Positions 1 through 12,320 are shown, counted from the first letter of the stretch. The stretch is 64,000 bases of DNA from Gentiana macrophylla (GCA_026214975.1 CM047815.1:82356800-82420799); one strand, 5' to 3'. Notes: generated from the sequence alone by a model not told the origin. Numbers and translations: made by a program.

Positions 1-625
1 CGCGGTGGTCAATGGATCTGGGGTGGTCAATGCATCGTGGTGTCACTTCATCGGCGGCGTCTCGCATCGCGCGTGTCTCTGCATCGGGGTGGGCATTTGC
101 GCGAGGTGGTCATTTGATCGCGGTGTCTCGCATCACGGTTGTCACATGCATCGCGGTGTCACTTCATCAGTGTCTCGCATCGCGGTGTCTCCGCAATATG
201 GTGTCATTTCATCGCGGTGTCTCGCGATCACGGTGTCTCTGCATCGCGGTGTCACTTCATCACGGTGTCTCGCATCCGCCGGTGTTCACGGCATCGCGGT
301 GTCTCTCGATCGGGGTGGTCAGCTGATCGCGGTTGTCAGTGCATCGGCGTCTCGCATCGCGTGTGTCTACATCGAGGTGGTCAATGCATCACGATGGTCA
401 ATGCATTGGGGGTGGTCATTGCACCATTGTGGTCGTTGCATCGGGGTGGTCACTGCATCGCGGTGGTCAATCGCGGTGTCTCTGCATCGCGGTGTCACTT
501 CATCGCGATGTCTTTGCATCCTGAAATGTCATAATATCGCGATGTCTCGCAATTTGGTGTCACTTGATCGCGGTGTCTTTACATCGGGGTGGTCGTTGCG
601 TCGGAATTAGTCCAATTTATCGCGG
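1..625. repeat. Degenerate GC-rich minisatellite array
   Basis: Short words alternate around the core atcgcggtg: tctcgc, tcacttc, tctctgc and gtcaatgc. Successive cores are about 16-20 bases apart and the order of words is irregular. All forward frames stay open simply because the repeat lacks stop codons, so the long reading frames here are not genes. A related block lies inverted at 21632-22050. The left edge of the array is outside the window. Confidence 0.85.
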
Positions 626-659
626 TGATCACCGGGTAAAAAACACACCGTCTCGGCGC

Positions 660-712
660 CCAGACAAAAAAATAAATAAAAAAAAAAAGAACATTCAATA
701 TCTTTCTTGCTC

Positions 713-744
<32 letters not shown>

Positions 745-860
745 ATATCCAGCGTCTTCCCTGCTCAAAAAAAAAAAAAAAAAAATTATAACCACATTCA
801 GCGTCTTCTTTGCTAAAAAAAAAGCGTCTCTTTTCCTTCTTTTTTTTTTTTTTTTTTTCC
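660..860. repeat. Poly-A-interrupted short tandem repeats
   Basis: Three or four degenerate units contain agcgtcttc followed by tgct and a run of A, with A runs up to about 26 long, and the block ends in a T run. It looks like a decayed tandem repeat in which A tracts have expanded. No gene is visible. Confidence 0.6.
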
Positions 861-1074
861 TCCCTTAATTAAGGGTATTTGAGTCTATCTATCTAATTTG
901 TGTCCTTATAACCAAATAAGATTTCTTAGTTTTGTGTCCTTTTGAACCCTTGCCCCATATATATCATATACACGCATACTACATGCGCATGTGCATGCAA
1001 ATCACTAATTTGATTTACACTAGTGCACACGCATACATAGATATTTACATATATATCAATATCTTATATTTATA

Positions 1075-2319
1075 TATTTAGTATCTTATTAATTAAATTC
1101 TGTAATCCAAGTGTATCTTATACACACAAAATTAAATCACCTTTAGCCAATATTTTGGCATCCAGGAATATTCTTTAATTAATATAATATTATTAATATC
1201 TTGTATTTAATTTATTCATAATAAATAAATACCACCATATTAATTTACCACTATAACCTTTATAATCTCGAGATAAACTTTCCTTATTTGGTTATCATCT
1301 ATAACCACATTTTAATCCGACTAGATGTTCTTATGTGTGACCCGATAGGCTTCCGAATATGTTGGCCGTAGACACAAAGTGCAAATTACGATAATGCCCT
1401 TCATGCCTACTGCGATCACGGGATAGCGTCAGCAACACACCGTGACCCCCAATCATCGGAAGAGTCAAATGCAATGACTACTACCTTTCATGTGAAAAGC
1501 GATTACGTGTAACTTACAATACTATCATTTGTAATAATATCCATACGGCATTACATCGAGTGTCAAACATTAACGACCGTATCTTATAATCCTGGATATC
1601 ATGCTCTCTCAAAGTAACTCGTTTACTCCCACTTTGCAAAGATTCACGAGTAAGACATTCCTTATAAGAAGGCCATTTCGGATATTCGATCCCAATCATA
1701 GGATACGCGATTCCCGGACGACCAATCATGTATACTCGCGTGCTTTGAAGATCATACCCAATCACTACCGCATGATCGCCCGTGGCTGTGGAAACCTCAA
1801 TAGTGTCAAAGCATGACAATCCACACCGTGATGCCATGAAGACTCGGTCCAAAGGATAATTACACAACCGCCACATAGTGTGACACTTATCCGTGTAAGT
1901 GGGTCGATCCCTAACGACGCATTCTCTAATACACGCGTCCACGCATACCCAAGTGTCTCTACACTTCGATAGAGCGAGATCTATCCCGCCGCTAAAGGCA
2001 GAAGACATCTAATACGTGCTAGTCTGTTTATACTATCAATGCCCTGTTTAATAGTACATCACTGAGAGACATTTAAGTATCAAACTTATTAAAGTGATTA
2101 GAGATCTCATCAATCATAATCGCCTATCATGGTTTCTCTATCACGATTTAATACTAAGGACGTTATCACATAACAATTCATAATTGGTTCTTTAAAAGAA
2201 CATATATATGACAACATAAAAGCCATTTTATATATGTATAAACATAAAGAAATAGTAGAAATGATCCGACCCGGTCGGATCCGGTCCAACCCGATTGGGT
2301 TTAGGACACTATTCCAACA
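1075..2319 (-). mobile_element. LTR-like retroelement terminal repeat, copy 1, truncated
   Basis: On the minus strand the sequence starts TGTTGGAATAGTGTCC, a typical LTR start. It aligns over more than 1.1 kb with 17850-19057 in the same orientation, with many small differences. No polyprotein is attached, and the only open frame here, about 164 codons on the minus strand, has no recognisable domain. I read it as a solo or truncated LTR of a Ty1/copia-like family. The edge away from TGTTGG is lost or diverged near 1075. The stretch 860-1075 is AT-rich with nothing recognised. Confidence 0.6.
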
Positions 2320-2379
2320 TGAAATTCAGTGGCTAGTATACATTTTACAAGATTCATAGCTCCCAATTCAATTACCTTC

Positions 2380-2990
2380 TCTCTTGTTTTGTGACAATGT
2401 TAGTATTCCATTAGAAGACTAAGTACATTGAGATTGACTGTCATGTGGTAAGGGACACAGTCAAAATTGGTCTCATCAAACTTATGTCTATCAATACCAA
2501 GGACTAGATTGCTGACATTCTCACCAAAGCTTTGGATGCACCACTCTTTTCTTATTTGTTGGATAATTCGGGTGTTTCCAAAATCTTCCAGCCTAGTTCC
2601 ATTAATTGCATAAAAGACTACTGACATACAAGAGGATGTGCAAGTTGTTTCATGTATCACTCTCAGCTTGAGGGGGGTCTTATGGTATAGTGGAAAAGGA
2701 CTGATGATATACAAGAGAATGTGCAGCTGATCAACTCAGTAAGTAGGTCTACTGAAGAATTCAGCTCAGCTGACTACATAGCAAGCATCAGAGTAGTATG
2801 TTCAACTGAATAATGTAGAAACGAATAAGTCTGTTTTAACCACCTTGTAACTCCTTTTAACTTTCATGTGGAGTATGATACTACAAATACTCCATGATAA
2901 TTGGCACTGTAACTTAACTCATTGATCATTCTCGAAAATTAAGAATTCCGCATCATATTTAGTTGTGTTCTTCAATTTCACAACTTCAAC
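2380..2990 (+). mobile_element. Ty1/copia 3' remnant: RNase H end, polypurine tract, LTR
   Basis: Plus-strand translation with stops gives the C-terminal copia RNase H motif: FCDN near 2390, DCHVVRD near 2435, then MSINTKD, a stop, and IADILTKALDAP. The frame ends near 2625. A polypurine tract, cttgagggggg, follows at 2668-2677 and marks the internal/LTR junction. LTR-like sequence runs from about 2678 to near 2990. The rest of the element is missing on the left, where LTR copy 1 abuts it. Confidence 0.65.
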
Positions 2991-3545
2991 AGATCTGGGG
3001 CCATACCGATAAGCTCCAAATGCGCCGCCCTATAGGATCTGTTACGGTGGAAAAGGACGCTCCCATCACCTAAGGCTCTGTATGGAAGAGCTAAGACGCT
3101 TGCCTATAGCCTGATTTAATTGAATAATTTCCTAACCTATCAAAATGCCAGATAATATCATCAGAGTGAGATAATATGCGACACCACTTTCGTGCCGGGC
3201 GGTAAGGAAAAAGAACTAACCCGGAATGATGATAGAGAAGTAGGACAAGCATCAGAATAAACATCCACAAGAGAACCATTACCAATGCAGCGTCTCAGAC
3301 CCTTAACAAGAAGATCCCTTCCCTCCAAGCTGCTACGCCATATGGAAGATGGTCTAGGCCTCAGCTTCACCACCAAAACATTCTCTTTAAGAAAAAAATT
3401 AGCTTGTAAAACCTGGCTCACCAAGGTATTAAGTTGCTTAACAATACGCCACGCTTGCTAAGCTAATAAAGCAACATTGAAACAATTACGGTCATGAAAC
3501 CCCATACCTCCAAGATCTTTTGGCTTCGTGCATTCCAATCATATC

Positions 3546-3670
3546 TGATAGATTGTATTGAACAACAATCAAATTGTCATTAGAAAATAATGTTGTGTAT
3601 AATGAGTTTATATAGAGGGACAACAAGGGCATAAACGTAAAATACAACTAATGTGAAATATATTCTAATA
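3546..3670 (-). repeat. Copia 1 3' LTR
   Basis: A 125-bp repeat, nearly identical to 8098-8222; one difference seen (tgtata here, tgtaca there). It is very short for a copia LTR. Confidence 0.95.
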
Positions 3671-3677
3671 CGCTCCC

Positions 3678-4130
3678 TCAAGCGGACGGAGTTGAGCGAA
3701 GTCCAAGCTTGGAAACAAGTGCGGAAAAGGACAACCGTGGCAAAGGCTTGGTGAGAACATCAGCCAGCTGGTCTGAAGCAGCAACACAAGCAACACGAAC
3801 AAGACCACGCTCAACATGCTCACGAATGAAATGATAGTCAAGGGCCACGTGCTTCATGCGTGAGTGGAAGACCGGGTTGGCACTGAGACGAAGCGCTCCT
3901 AAATTGTCACAGAAAATCACCGGTGTGGAGCCAACCGAAAAACCAAGATCCGCAAGAAGATAGGTCAGCCAGGCAACCTCAGCAGCCGTATCCGCAACGC
4001 TCCTATATTCAGCCTCAGTGGAAGACCTAGAAACCGAGTGCTGCTTCTTGGAACTCCAAGAAATGGCATTCCTGCCCAAGAAAATAATGTAAGGTAGAAG
4101 TGTAGCCAGGCACATACTCGCAGGCGACAT
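3678..4130 (-). pseudogene. Copia 1 RNase H domain
   Basis: The frame contains SWSSKKQHSVSRSSTEAEYR, FCDNLGALRL, HSRMKHVALDYHFIREHV and DQLADVLTKPLP, the standard copia RNase H signature. It runs to within a few bases of the polypurine tract. Sequence between 4130 and 4490 is the same domain in shifted frames. Confidence 0.9.
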
Positions 4131-4489
4131 GGATCACGGTAGCCATCGTCTTTGTTACCCGCCCAATCGAACCGGAAAAAGCATGCAAGGCCGAGGAGAA
4201 TCCCGATACAACCGCAAACCCATAGTGAGGTGCGGATAAATAGCGCAAAAAGGCGTTTGACAAGCATCCAGGTGATACTCTGTCGGGCGCATGCATAAAG
4301 CTGCGAGCTTATTAAGCGCAAATCGAATATCAACTCGTAAAGCATAAGTACCGCAGGCACCCAACGTTTGGCGATCACCGAGTCGGATCTCGAAAAGCAG
4401 GAGAAAAAGCGGTATCACCACTGAAAAAAGGCATCGGTGGCATAGGCGTAGAAAGCGCTTAGAGTCTTCCATGAACTCGAGAAATGAGC

Positions 4490-6313
4490 TCACGTGTATA
4501 TCTCAGTCTGCGTCAAGAACAAACCCATGGTAGAATGAGTGACCTCAACCCCAAAAATACGACAAAGTGGACCAAGGTCCTTAATGGAGAACCGAGAACC
4601 CAACCGATCAATAAAACTCGAAACCTCGCCAAAGAAAGCTACGGTAACAATAATATCATCGACATATACCGGAAAAATAGTAATGCTAAACGGATGTGCG
4701 ACAAACAAATAGAGACGGATCAGCCACAGAGTTAACAAAACCCATAGTGAGTAGAAAGGACTTAAGCTCGTGGTACCAGGCTCGAGGAGCCGCTTAAGAC
4801 CATAGATCGCCTTGCGAAGTTTGCAAACAAAAGTGGGTTTCGTGGCATCCTCAAACCCGGGTGGTTGAGACATATAAACATCTTCAGCTAGTGTACCCTG
4901 CAGAAAAGCATTATTGACATCGAGTTGGCGAAGAGACCAACCAAAGGAAACCGCAATACCTAGAACAAGACGGATCGTAGCAGGTTTAACAACAGGACTG
5001 AAAGTTTCAAAATAATCCAAACCAGGACGTTGCGTAAACCCTTTTGCAACCAACCGAGCTTTGTATTTATCAATAGAACCGTCCGGTTTCCTTTTTATTC
5101 GGAACACCCACTTACACCCAACTATATTTAAACCATCTGCAGGGGGAACTAAAGACCACGTGTCATTGCGAAGAAGTGCACTATACTCATCAGACATGGC
5201 AACACACCACTGCGGGCACTGCAAGGCCTGCTTAAGGGTCGAGGGTTCCGTGTCAAGGTAGCGATTATGCAGTTGAGCTTGAAGGTTAAAGAGTTGACGA
5301 GGTTTGTATATTTGGTTTCGAGATCGAGTAGTCATGGGATGTGGGGGCGGAGGGGGAGGAGAAGGGGGCGGAGGAGGGGAGGACGAGTTGGAGGGGGAGT
5401 TGGAGGAAGAGGATGTGGGAGTGGCGGAAGTGTTAGAAGTACCGAAAGAAGGAGAGTTGGGAGATTCATGAGAGGATGAGGAGAGAGAGCCGTCGGGGGC
5501 ATAAATGCCGGCGGGAGGTGTATGGGCCGAGGGGATGGGTGGAGAAATAGGAACGAGCGTAGGTGTATAAGAGTCGGCGGGAAGAAGTGCAGTCAAAGGA
5601 GGTAAGGAAGGATCAGAGGATATACTAGCAAAAGGGAAAATGTCCTCCACAAACCGAACATCACGCGAAATATGCATACGAGACTCGGAGATGTCGTAAC
5701 ATAGATAAGCACTCTGTGTGAGGGCATACCCAAGGAAGATACAAGGCTTGGAGGTAGGCGCAAGCTTGTGCTGTGTATATGGTTTAAGCCACGGATAACA
5801 GAGACAACCGAAGACTCGAAGTTTAGAGTAGTTAGGCGTTTTAGAGAAAAGCTTGAGATGTGGGGACAACATATCAAGATTTTTTGTGGGCATGCGATTA
5901 ATGAGGTAAACCGCGGTACTAACGGCATACGACCAATAAGTAACTGGAATTTTGGCATGTGCAAGAAGGGTGAGAGCACTCTCAGCTATATGCAAGTGGC
6001 GGCGTTCGGAGATGCCGTTGTGTTGTGGCGTGTAGGTAGGGGAAGTGAAATGGGAGATGCCATGCTCAGACAGAAAAGGACGTAATTTAATGTACTCGGT
6101 ACCATTGTCAGAATAGAGGGTTTTGATAGAGGCATCTAAAAGCTTTTCGACATATTTTTTGAATTTAATGAACACATTATGGACATCAGATTTGCATGCA
6201 AGCGGGTATAACCACATATATCTTGTAAAATGATCGACAAAGAGAACATAATATTTAAAACCATCAATTGAATAAACTGGTGACGACCAAAGCGTCGTAA
6301 TAAATAACCTCAA
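4490..6313 (-). pseudogene. Copia 1 integrase-reverse transcriptase region
   Basis: One 607-codon frame. The integrase core shows FVDHFTRY, LYSDNGTEY and PQHNGISERR, consistent with the D,D,E triad. A long Pro/Ser linker follows, then reverse transcriptase: WVFRIKRKPDGSIDKYKARL, QLDVNNAFLQG and YVDDIIV. The usual GLKQAPR-type segment is lost in a short frame change after AIYGLK. The frame ends before the RNase H. The element cannot make an intact polyprotein from this copy. Confidence 0.9.
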
Positions 6314-7969
6314 GGGTTGAGAAGTACATAATGTGGAATCGTAAAGAGGAGCCTATGGCTCTTAGTACACAAACAAGAATCACAATGAGAATGCGAAGTA
6401 GTAGATAATTCTAACAATTTATTGTTTGCTAAATTCTGGATAATTGGAAAAGCAGGATGGCCGCAGCGAAGATGCCAAGTGGCGGCAGAGGCTTTAGACG
6501 CAGAGAAGGCGAAGAGAGCCTTGGAAGACCACAGATAAGCACCATCACTGACTTGTCCTTGGTGGAGGCATTTGCCCGTCTTCAAATCCTTCACCAAAAA
6601 CGAATCAGGTAAGAAATCAATAGAGACAGAATTATCCTGGCAAAATTTTTGGACAGAAAGTAAGTTACGAGATAGAGAGGGGACACAAAGAACATGATTT
6701 AATTTAAAAGAGGAAAGAGAGGTAGAGCCAATGTGTGTGATGGCCAGGGAGCTACCATCACCAATGACAATACGATCCGTACCTTGGTAAGGAGAGTGAA
6801 GAGAGAGCAAGTTGAGTTCCTGAGTCATGTGGTGAGAGGCACCACTGTCAAGCATCCAAGGAGCAGAAGGATCAGAGTACTGCACAGGAGGACTGGAGGA
6901 CGCATGGTGAGCAACATGGGCATGGGGAGACTGTGTGGGCCGAGAGTTGGTAGGGTTGCGGGGTGGACGAGGGAGATTGTTGTAGAGCGGATAGGTGGTA
7001 CAGCGAGTAGCAACATGTCCTTGGAGACCACAGAGTTGGCAGAAGCCTTGATAACCTTTAGAATTATGAGGAGTGGAATTTTTGGAGGAGTGATTGGGTT
7101 GAGGGGAGGGTGGTGGGGGCCTCGGGTAGGGGGAGGGAGGGGACGGCAGGATGGGTGAGGGTGGCCGAGAGGTGGGGGAATAGGGGTAATAGGTTGTATT
7201 GGGCGGAACATGCATAGGACGAGGTTGATGATAGGCAGGGAAAGCAGTGTAAGCAGGGGGTGCAACCGACTGACTTTGTACAAGTGACGCTTCATGCATT
7301 AACAACTTTTCATGTAATAAAGGCATAGATATAGTGTCATCACGAGCCTGAATGGCACACACAAGGTCCTTATACTCACTACCAAGACTTTTCAAAAGCA
7401 GTTCAACTAATTCATCATCAGGCACTTTAGCATCTAGAGATGCTAGGTCATCCGCAATGGTTTTCACGGCAGTAAAATATTGAGATATGGACATTGTACC
7501 TTTAACAATCGAGTGCAAACGCTGTCGAAGATGTCGAATGCGACCCTTACTCTGCTTCCCATACGTTTCAAGTAGGGTGTCCCAAGCCTGTTTCGAATTC
7601 GTTGTGTGTTGGATCATAGGGATAAACTCCTTATCAACGGAACCCAAAATTAAATTGTGTATCAACGCATCTTGTTGTATCCAGTGCAAGTGATGCGGAT
7701 TAATGGTGACCGTACCAGACAAAGACGGTAGGGTGGGCGGCGGTGTGGGTGCATTCATCGGTCACATAACCGATCAAACCATGACCTGTGAGCAACGTGG
7801 TCAATCAAGCTTCAGCGGTAAAATTTTTGCCGTCGAATTTTGTAGGAGCATTGACGGCGGGGTTGAGAGAGATCACCGTGGCAGCGGCGGAAGGAGAAGC
7901 AACCACAGCCGCAGCGCCGGGAGTGGCTGGGGCGGACGACTGCGTTGTGGAGGCAGAGGAGGCGGCCAT
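6310..7969 (-). pseudogene. Copia 1 gag-protease region
   Basis: The minus-strand start at 7969 gives MAASSAST and then an Ala-rich leader. That frame closes after about 55 codons near FDGKNFTAEA. A second frame (7758-6310, 482 codons) carries the rest of gag: a helical UBN2-type domain, then a Pro-rich linker. A CCHC-like zinc knuckle (CQLCGLQGHVATRC) is followed by the protease motif WMLDSGASHHMT. A GAG-pre-integrase segment (WHLRCGHP) comes last. At least one frameshift separates the start from gag and another separates this part from integrase. Confidence 0.85.
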
Positions 7970-8097
7970 GGCTGAGAAGTGGCGGCCGGCGGCTGGAATA
8001 GAGACGCAGAAAAGAAAAAAAAAAAAAAACAGTAGCAGCTCCTCCTAATTTGCGGCGGCTAGAAGAAAAGGTTTAGGGATCAGAAGCTCTGATACCA

Positions 8098-8222
8098 TGA
8101 TAGATTGTATTGAACAACAATCAAATTGTCATTAGAAAATAATGTTGTGTACAATGAGTTTATATAGAGGGACAACAAGGGCATAAACGTAAAATACAAC
8201 TAATGTGAAATATATTCTAATA
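8098..8222 (-). repeat. Copia 1 5' LTR
   Basis: This is the 5' LTR because the tRNA-Met primer binding site abuts it at 8086-8097. It should hold the element promoter. Confidence 0.95.
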
Positions 8223-8562
8223 ATATCTTTCAATGAACCACCTTCTTCTCCTCCGTTCCTCCCTAGAAAAAACGATGTATCATTCCCTCAATTGCGTTGA
8301 TCAAAGAGGCTAGGACTTGAAATCATTGCATGATAAAAGTTGGAATTTTTTAGAGCACTCTTAATAAGGACCTTATTAATTAGCTGGCGACATAAATTTC
8401 TTCTTCCATCCACCCTTTTGTTTTCCGCACCTCTAGATAAGCAAATATCTGCCTCTTATTTCTTCTTATCAAGAAAGGCATACCCAAGTATTTTCCACAG
8501 CTCACCCCTAAGGGGACATTGAGGATATTAAGGACATCATCCATATCAATCAATGAATGAAA

Positions 8563-9600
8563 GATGAAGAAACACGACTATGAAATACCTTATCAAACTT
8601 GTTCTATAAATCCATTTGAAGCATATATGCGATGAAATTACTCAAGTAATTTGTAATGAAATTCGTGGAAGAAGATCTAGTATGTGTACAAAATTTACAA
8701 GAAAATGATGGATGAATTTGTGGAAGAAAAGCGTGGAAAAGTCGACTAAATTGGGGTGAAATTGAACGCATGGTATGTAGAACATCTACAAGAAACATAA
8801 TCATGGAATCTTATAAATGAAATTTATGGGAAATTCGATGAAATGCCACCCCGATAATCACACACAAATTGAGATCCCTACGGCATGGGAAATGTTAGCA
8901 AAGGGGTAAAATCGTACAGTCGCATGGAGTTATGTCCGTAATGCAAAAGAAAATTATAACAGTGAATTAAATGCTAAAAATATACTATAAATTTGATTTT
9001 TAATATTTTCCCATTAAAAATATTAAAAAAAAACTATTTATTTACCTTATTGTTATGACATTCATCTATGTTTGTCCTGATGTTAGAATTTTGTCAAACC
9101 AATATTGTTGCTGGCATTAATTAAAAAAATCAAGAGGAGGATGATCTAATTGCAAAGAAAAACAGTTTTTTCTACTACTATTGTTTTCGCTTACACAACA
9201 AAAAAAAAGTGTTGTTATATCTTTTACTTTTAGGCGCATGGCGTGGCAAAAGAGTCTCATTAAAGTGCTATTAGCCACACTTTTTTTTTGTGAGTGTGTG
9301 CAAAGTTTCAACAGAATAATAGAAGTGTTTTTGTAGGACCGACGGACAGCCAGAGTCTATTTGCTACGAATAATTATACGAGCACTACTGACACAAATGT
9401 ATTTTCACCATTTGCTACCAATAATAATACGAGCACAACCGTACTGACACAACTGTATTTTCACCATTGATTGTGATATAAAACTCGATAGGTCTACATC
9501 ACAATATCATTACTCATTTCCTAAACAGTGATATAGTGTTTGAGGAAAGACGGCCGTTCTCATCTAAATAATTTTGCTCCGTTAGTCTGCTGGCTACGTA
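8563..9600. other. AT-rich intergenic stretch
   Basis: No coding signal was found. A decayed direct duplication at about 9357-9465 repeats atttgctac, atacgagcac and actgtattttcacc. The rest is simple AT-rich sequence. Confidence 0.5.
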
Positions 9601-9603
9601 CGC

Positions 9604-9622
9604 CATCTATATATATTAGAGA
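9604..9622 (+). promoter_or_regulatory. Possible TATA box of the broken secreted-peptide gene
   Basis: The string ctatatatatt sits about 140 bases upstream of the ATG at 9750 and is followed by a GA run. The spacing leaves room for a 5' leader of roughly 100 bases. Position alone suggests a core promoter. Confidence 0.35.
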
Positions 9623-9807
9623 GAGAGAGATTATTTCATGATATTCAGTTGTAAACTAGCCGGCCTTCACTTGTGATCAAAAGCTCTTTCTTAGTACTCT
9701 CTAATAAACCTTGAAAACGAAATTGATCTCTGTGTCTGCATTTCAATTAATGGCTCGTCTCAGCACTTTGGCTATGGCTGCGGTCACCCTCCTCTTGGTT
9801 GTCTCCA

Positions 9808-12089
9808 TGTAACATCCCGATTTTTCAGAAAAGGGCAAAAGAGTCTTCTAACAAAAATTCAGATTTTTGTTTAATTTAATTAAATGATTTAAAGTATGTG
9901 TATGTATATATTCGATATATATATTTAAAAAGAGGGTTGATTAGTATTAAACAGGATTTTGAGGGGGCTTTCAAGACAATAACTCCTTGGGAGTTATACT
10001 TTACAAAATAAACCTCCCACTTAATTGAGGGAGTTATCAGAATTGATTTTTTTTTAGCAAAGAACGTTCTACTCCTCTAAAGAAAAATAGAAAAGAAAAG
10101 CAAAGAAGACTTCTTCCAATTTCTCTCTGGTTCTTGGTCGGTTTTCAGAATCGCTTGAAGATTCAGAATCAGCGGGAAGAGAGGATCGTCTTGATAGCAA
10201 AAGTTCAGAGTTTCGTAAAGGTATGGTTTTGGTTCTAAACCTAGAATCTTGAAGATTAGATCTTGTTTTGGTGTTCTAGTTGATCAATTCATAGTTTAGA
10301 TTGTTTAGGAACCTTTGATCACAATTAATTTAGGCTTAATTGTTGATCAATTAGGTTTGAGTTGGAGTTTGCTGTTGAGGGCTACAGTCTTTCTTGAAGG
10401 TTTGGCTTTGGTGCTGCTTGCTAATAAGGTAAGGGGCTCTTCCTAATGCGTAATTAGGTTTATGATGTTTAAGGTTGAGTGTTTGTGGTGTTTCAAATGC
10501 TAGATATCATGTCTACTTGTTATTAGATGAATATGTGATGTTTAGTTGTGTAAAAGTAGTACTTTTCTGCTGTTTTGATGAGTATATGGTTGAAGAACAT
10601 GTTTGGTTTGGGTTGGAAATCGTAAAGTAATTGCAAGTTTTAGGTTTTTCTGATGCACAAGAGTATGCTTGTTCAAGGCAAGCGCACTCATGCGCTGGCT
10701 GAATGAAAAACAGAATGTACTGAGAGCACAAGCGCACGCTTGCTCAAGGCAAGCGTACACCTGCTCAAGGAAAGAGTACGCCTGCTCAAGCCAATCGTAC
10801 ACCTGCGCTGGCTGAATGAAAAACAGAATGCTAATAGTTACACAAGCGCACGCTTGACCAGGGCAAGCGCACTCTTGACCCAATTTTTCATGAAAATATG
10901 TGTTTTAATACTATACTTGGTTTAGGAACGTTCTAATGGATCTAATAACGTTAAATGAACTTGAACAAGCCCTGATTAAGCTTCTGATGCGTTTAGTTCC
11001 GGCACCGAATGTACTTTTCAAGGGAGTTGAAGTTCGGGACCGTCGGAAGAGTATGATTGGCTTGTGCTTTGATGAATTAGAATTCATCAATGTACGTGTA
11101 TGTGCTAGGCCTTGTCCGTGTCACAGTGATCAGAAAGAGAGTAATAGAGGTGATGGAGCTTACTTGAAAATACTTAGGTGGCTAGTTAACAACTAATAAT
11201 AAACGTACGTGTGTAGTTAAAAGACTAAACATCGTAACATTCTTGGTAAGGCACTTAGCTATATCGCGATGTGTGGACGGTCAGATAAAGTGAATAACTC
11301 TACTGGCCTATAAACGGCTAAATGGCAGGGGGACTTCGCCGAACGTGTACACTATCGGGTCTTAACCCGTGGCTATCGGTGTGATCCACTGATAGGTTGC
11401 AAACGATACCTCGTGGTGGGTAGCACCATGCATTGTGTCCTTGAATGCCGATGTGACAAAGATAAGTTAAGTTAGAAGCGTTTAGTCACGACATGTTGAT
11501 GAACATGAAGTGAACCCTAGAATTGAGTCGGTCTCATAAAGATAAGTTAATAATAATTAATGAACCTTTCGTTGTAAGACTTAATTATACATTACCTTCT
11601 TCCTCTTCCTAAGTACTTTGTACTTACCTCAATTGCATATGTTGTTTTGTGTGCTTTTGGGGTGAGAAGGCGAACATGTTAGCCTTGAGCTCGTTGAGGA
11701 GTTCGATGATGATTTGATGAGCGTTGGTCTTTGTTGATGCATTCTATTACTTTTCGATTAAAGGTTGTACTATATAGTGTGTTGTAGATTCTTTAGATAA
11801 CTTTGTTGTAACGTTTATTCCAAGTTTGTAAGACAAGGGTTGTATCTTTCTTTTGTAAAATCGACGTTGTAAGCTTTATCTCATTGTTTTAAACTTTTCC
11901 TTTATACCCCTAGTCGGTTTTATTCTATTCTAAGTAGCATTTATGGTTCGCTGAGCCTTTTAGTTTTCGTTGCTTAAATTTTGATACGACGACGTAGAGG
12001 TGGCGTATAATATTGAATTTATTTAATGTTATACGCGTCGAACGTTCTCTTCCGGATAAGGGCTCGGTATCCGGGAGCGGGGCGTTACA
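9808..12089 (+). mobile_element. Solo LTR, probably Ty3/gypsy, inside the peptide gene
   Basis: It starts TGTAACATCCCG and ends CGGGGCGTTACA, an inverted match typical of large plant LTRs. The 5-bp target duplication CTCCA is perfect (9803-9807 and 12090-12094). The 2282 bp contain no polyprotein, so it is a solo LTR. The orientation given is arbitrary because both ends are near-palindromic. Confidence 0.85.
10660..10880. repeat. Short palindromic repeats inside the solo LTR
   Basis: The motif caagcgcacgcttg and variants such as caagcgtacacctgctc occur about seven times. Two copies of gcgctggctgaatgaaaaac (10692 and 10805) give an overall period of about 113 bases. The reading frames across it on both strands are repeat artefacts. 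Confidence 0.7.
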
Positions 12090-12137
12090 CTCCACCACCA
12101 CCACCACAGGTACAATTGATCCAACTATATACATTAT

Positions 12138-12320
12138 ATATATAGTGGTGGTGGATTCAGAAATTTTGTTTATCGAGATCCGTAAATCTTTTTCAAGGTA
12201 AATATTTTATTTAAGGGGTCCAAAATATTTTTCTACATATAAAATATAGAATTTTCTTATTTTTAACGGGGTTCGTGGACCCATATAATATAAGGTATAA
12301 GGTGGATCCGCCTCTATATA
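12138..12320. mobile_element. Decayed repeat of the 'gtggatccgcc' family in the peptide-gene intron
   Basis: It starts near gtggtggattcagaa and ends gtggatccgcctc, with ttcgtggaccc before the end. The same end pattern (a gggtcaa...gaccc pair, then ccgcccctgg) recurs at 29500-29640 and 44220-44472. It is probably a non-autonomous element fragment of unknown class. Confidence 0.35.

Larger units (their letters stand above)
3546..8222 (-). mobile_element. Ty1/copia retrotransposon 1, full length but frameshifted
   Basis: Two 125-bp direct repeats bound it. The target duplication atatc is perfect (3541-3545 and 8223-8227). On the minus strand the primer binding site TGGTATCAGAGC lies directly inside the 5' LTR (8097-8086), as expected for initiator-tRNA-Met priming. 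A polypurine tract lies next to the other LTR (complement of 3671-3680). Order on the minus strand is gag, protease, integrase, reverse transcriptase, RNase H, which is copia order. The two LTRs differ at one site by my reading, so insertion was recent. The coding region is broken in several places. Confidence 0.95.
3000..8560 (-). mobile_element. L1-type LINE reverse transcriptase remnant, split by a copia element
   Basis: Two minus-strand pieces, 8560-8228 and 3540-about 3000, form one non-LTR reverse transcriptase C-terminal region once the copia element at 3546-8222 is removed. The first piece has KYLGMPF and FFLGRNGGEGGSLK. The second has KDLGGMGFHDRN, SSIWRSSLEGRDLL, and DDIIWHF followed by NYSIKSGYR, as in plant L1 ORF2 and its zf-RVT tail. 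In-frame stops and frameshifts are frequent, so it is dead. The polyA tail and 5' end are not visible. Confidence 0.8.

Noticed and set aside
5..610. Overlapping open frames of 60-201 codons in 1-610
   Set aside because: They are translations of a stop-poor minisatellite in all three frames; no domain or codon bias.
1..625. CRISPR-like array
   Set aside because: Repeats are short, variable and without regular unique spacers; eukaryotic nuclear context.
1514..2008. 164-codon minus-strand frame as a gene
   Set aside because: It lies inside an LTR-like repeat and is not preserved in the second copy.
5267..7158. Plus-strand frames in 5-7 kb
   Set aside because: Antisense shadows of the copia 1 Pro/Ser-rich coding regions.
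10936..11196. 86-codon frame in the solo LTR
   Set aside because: No domain; inside a repeat bounded by a target duplication.
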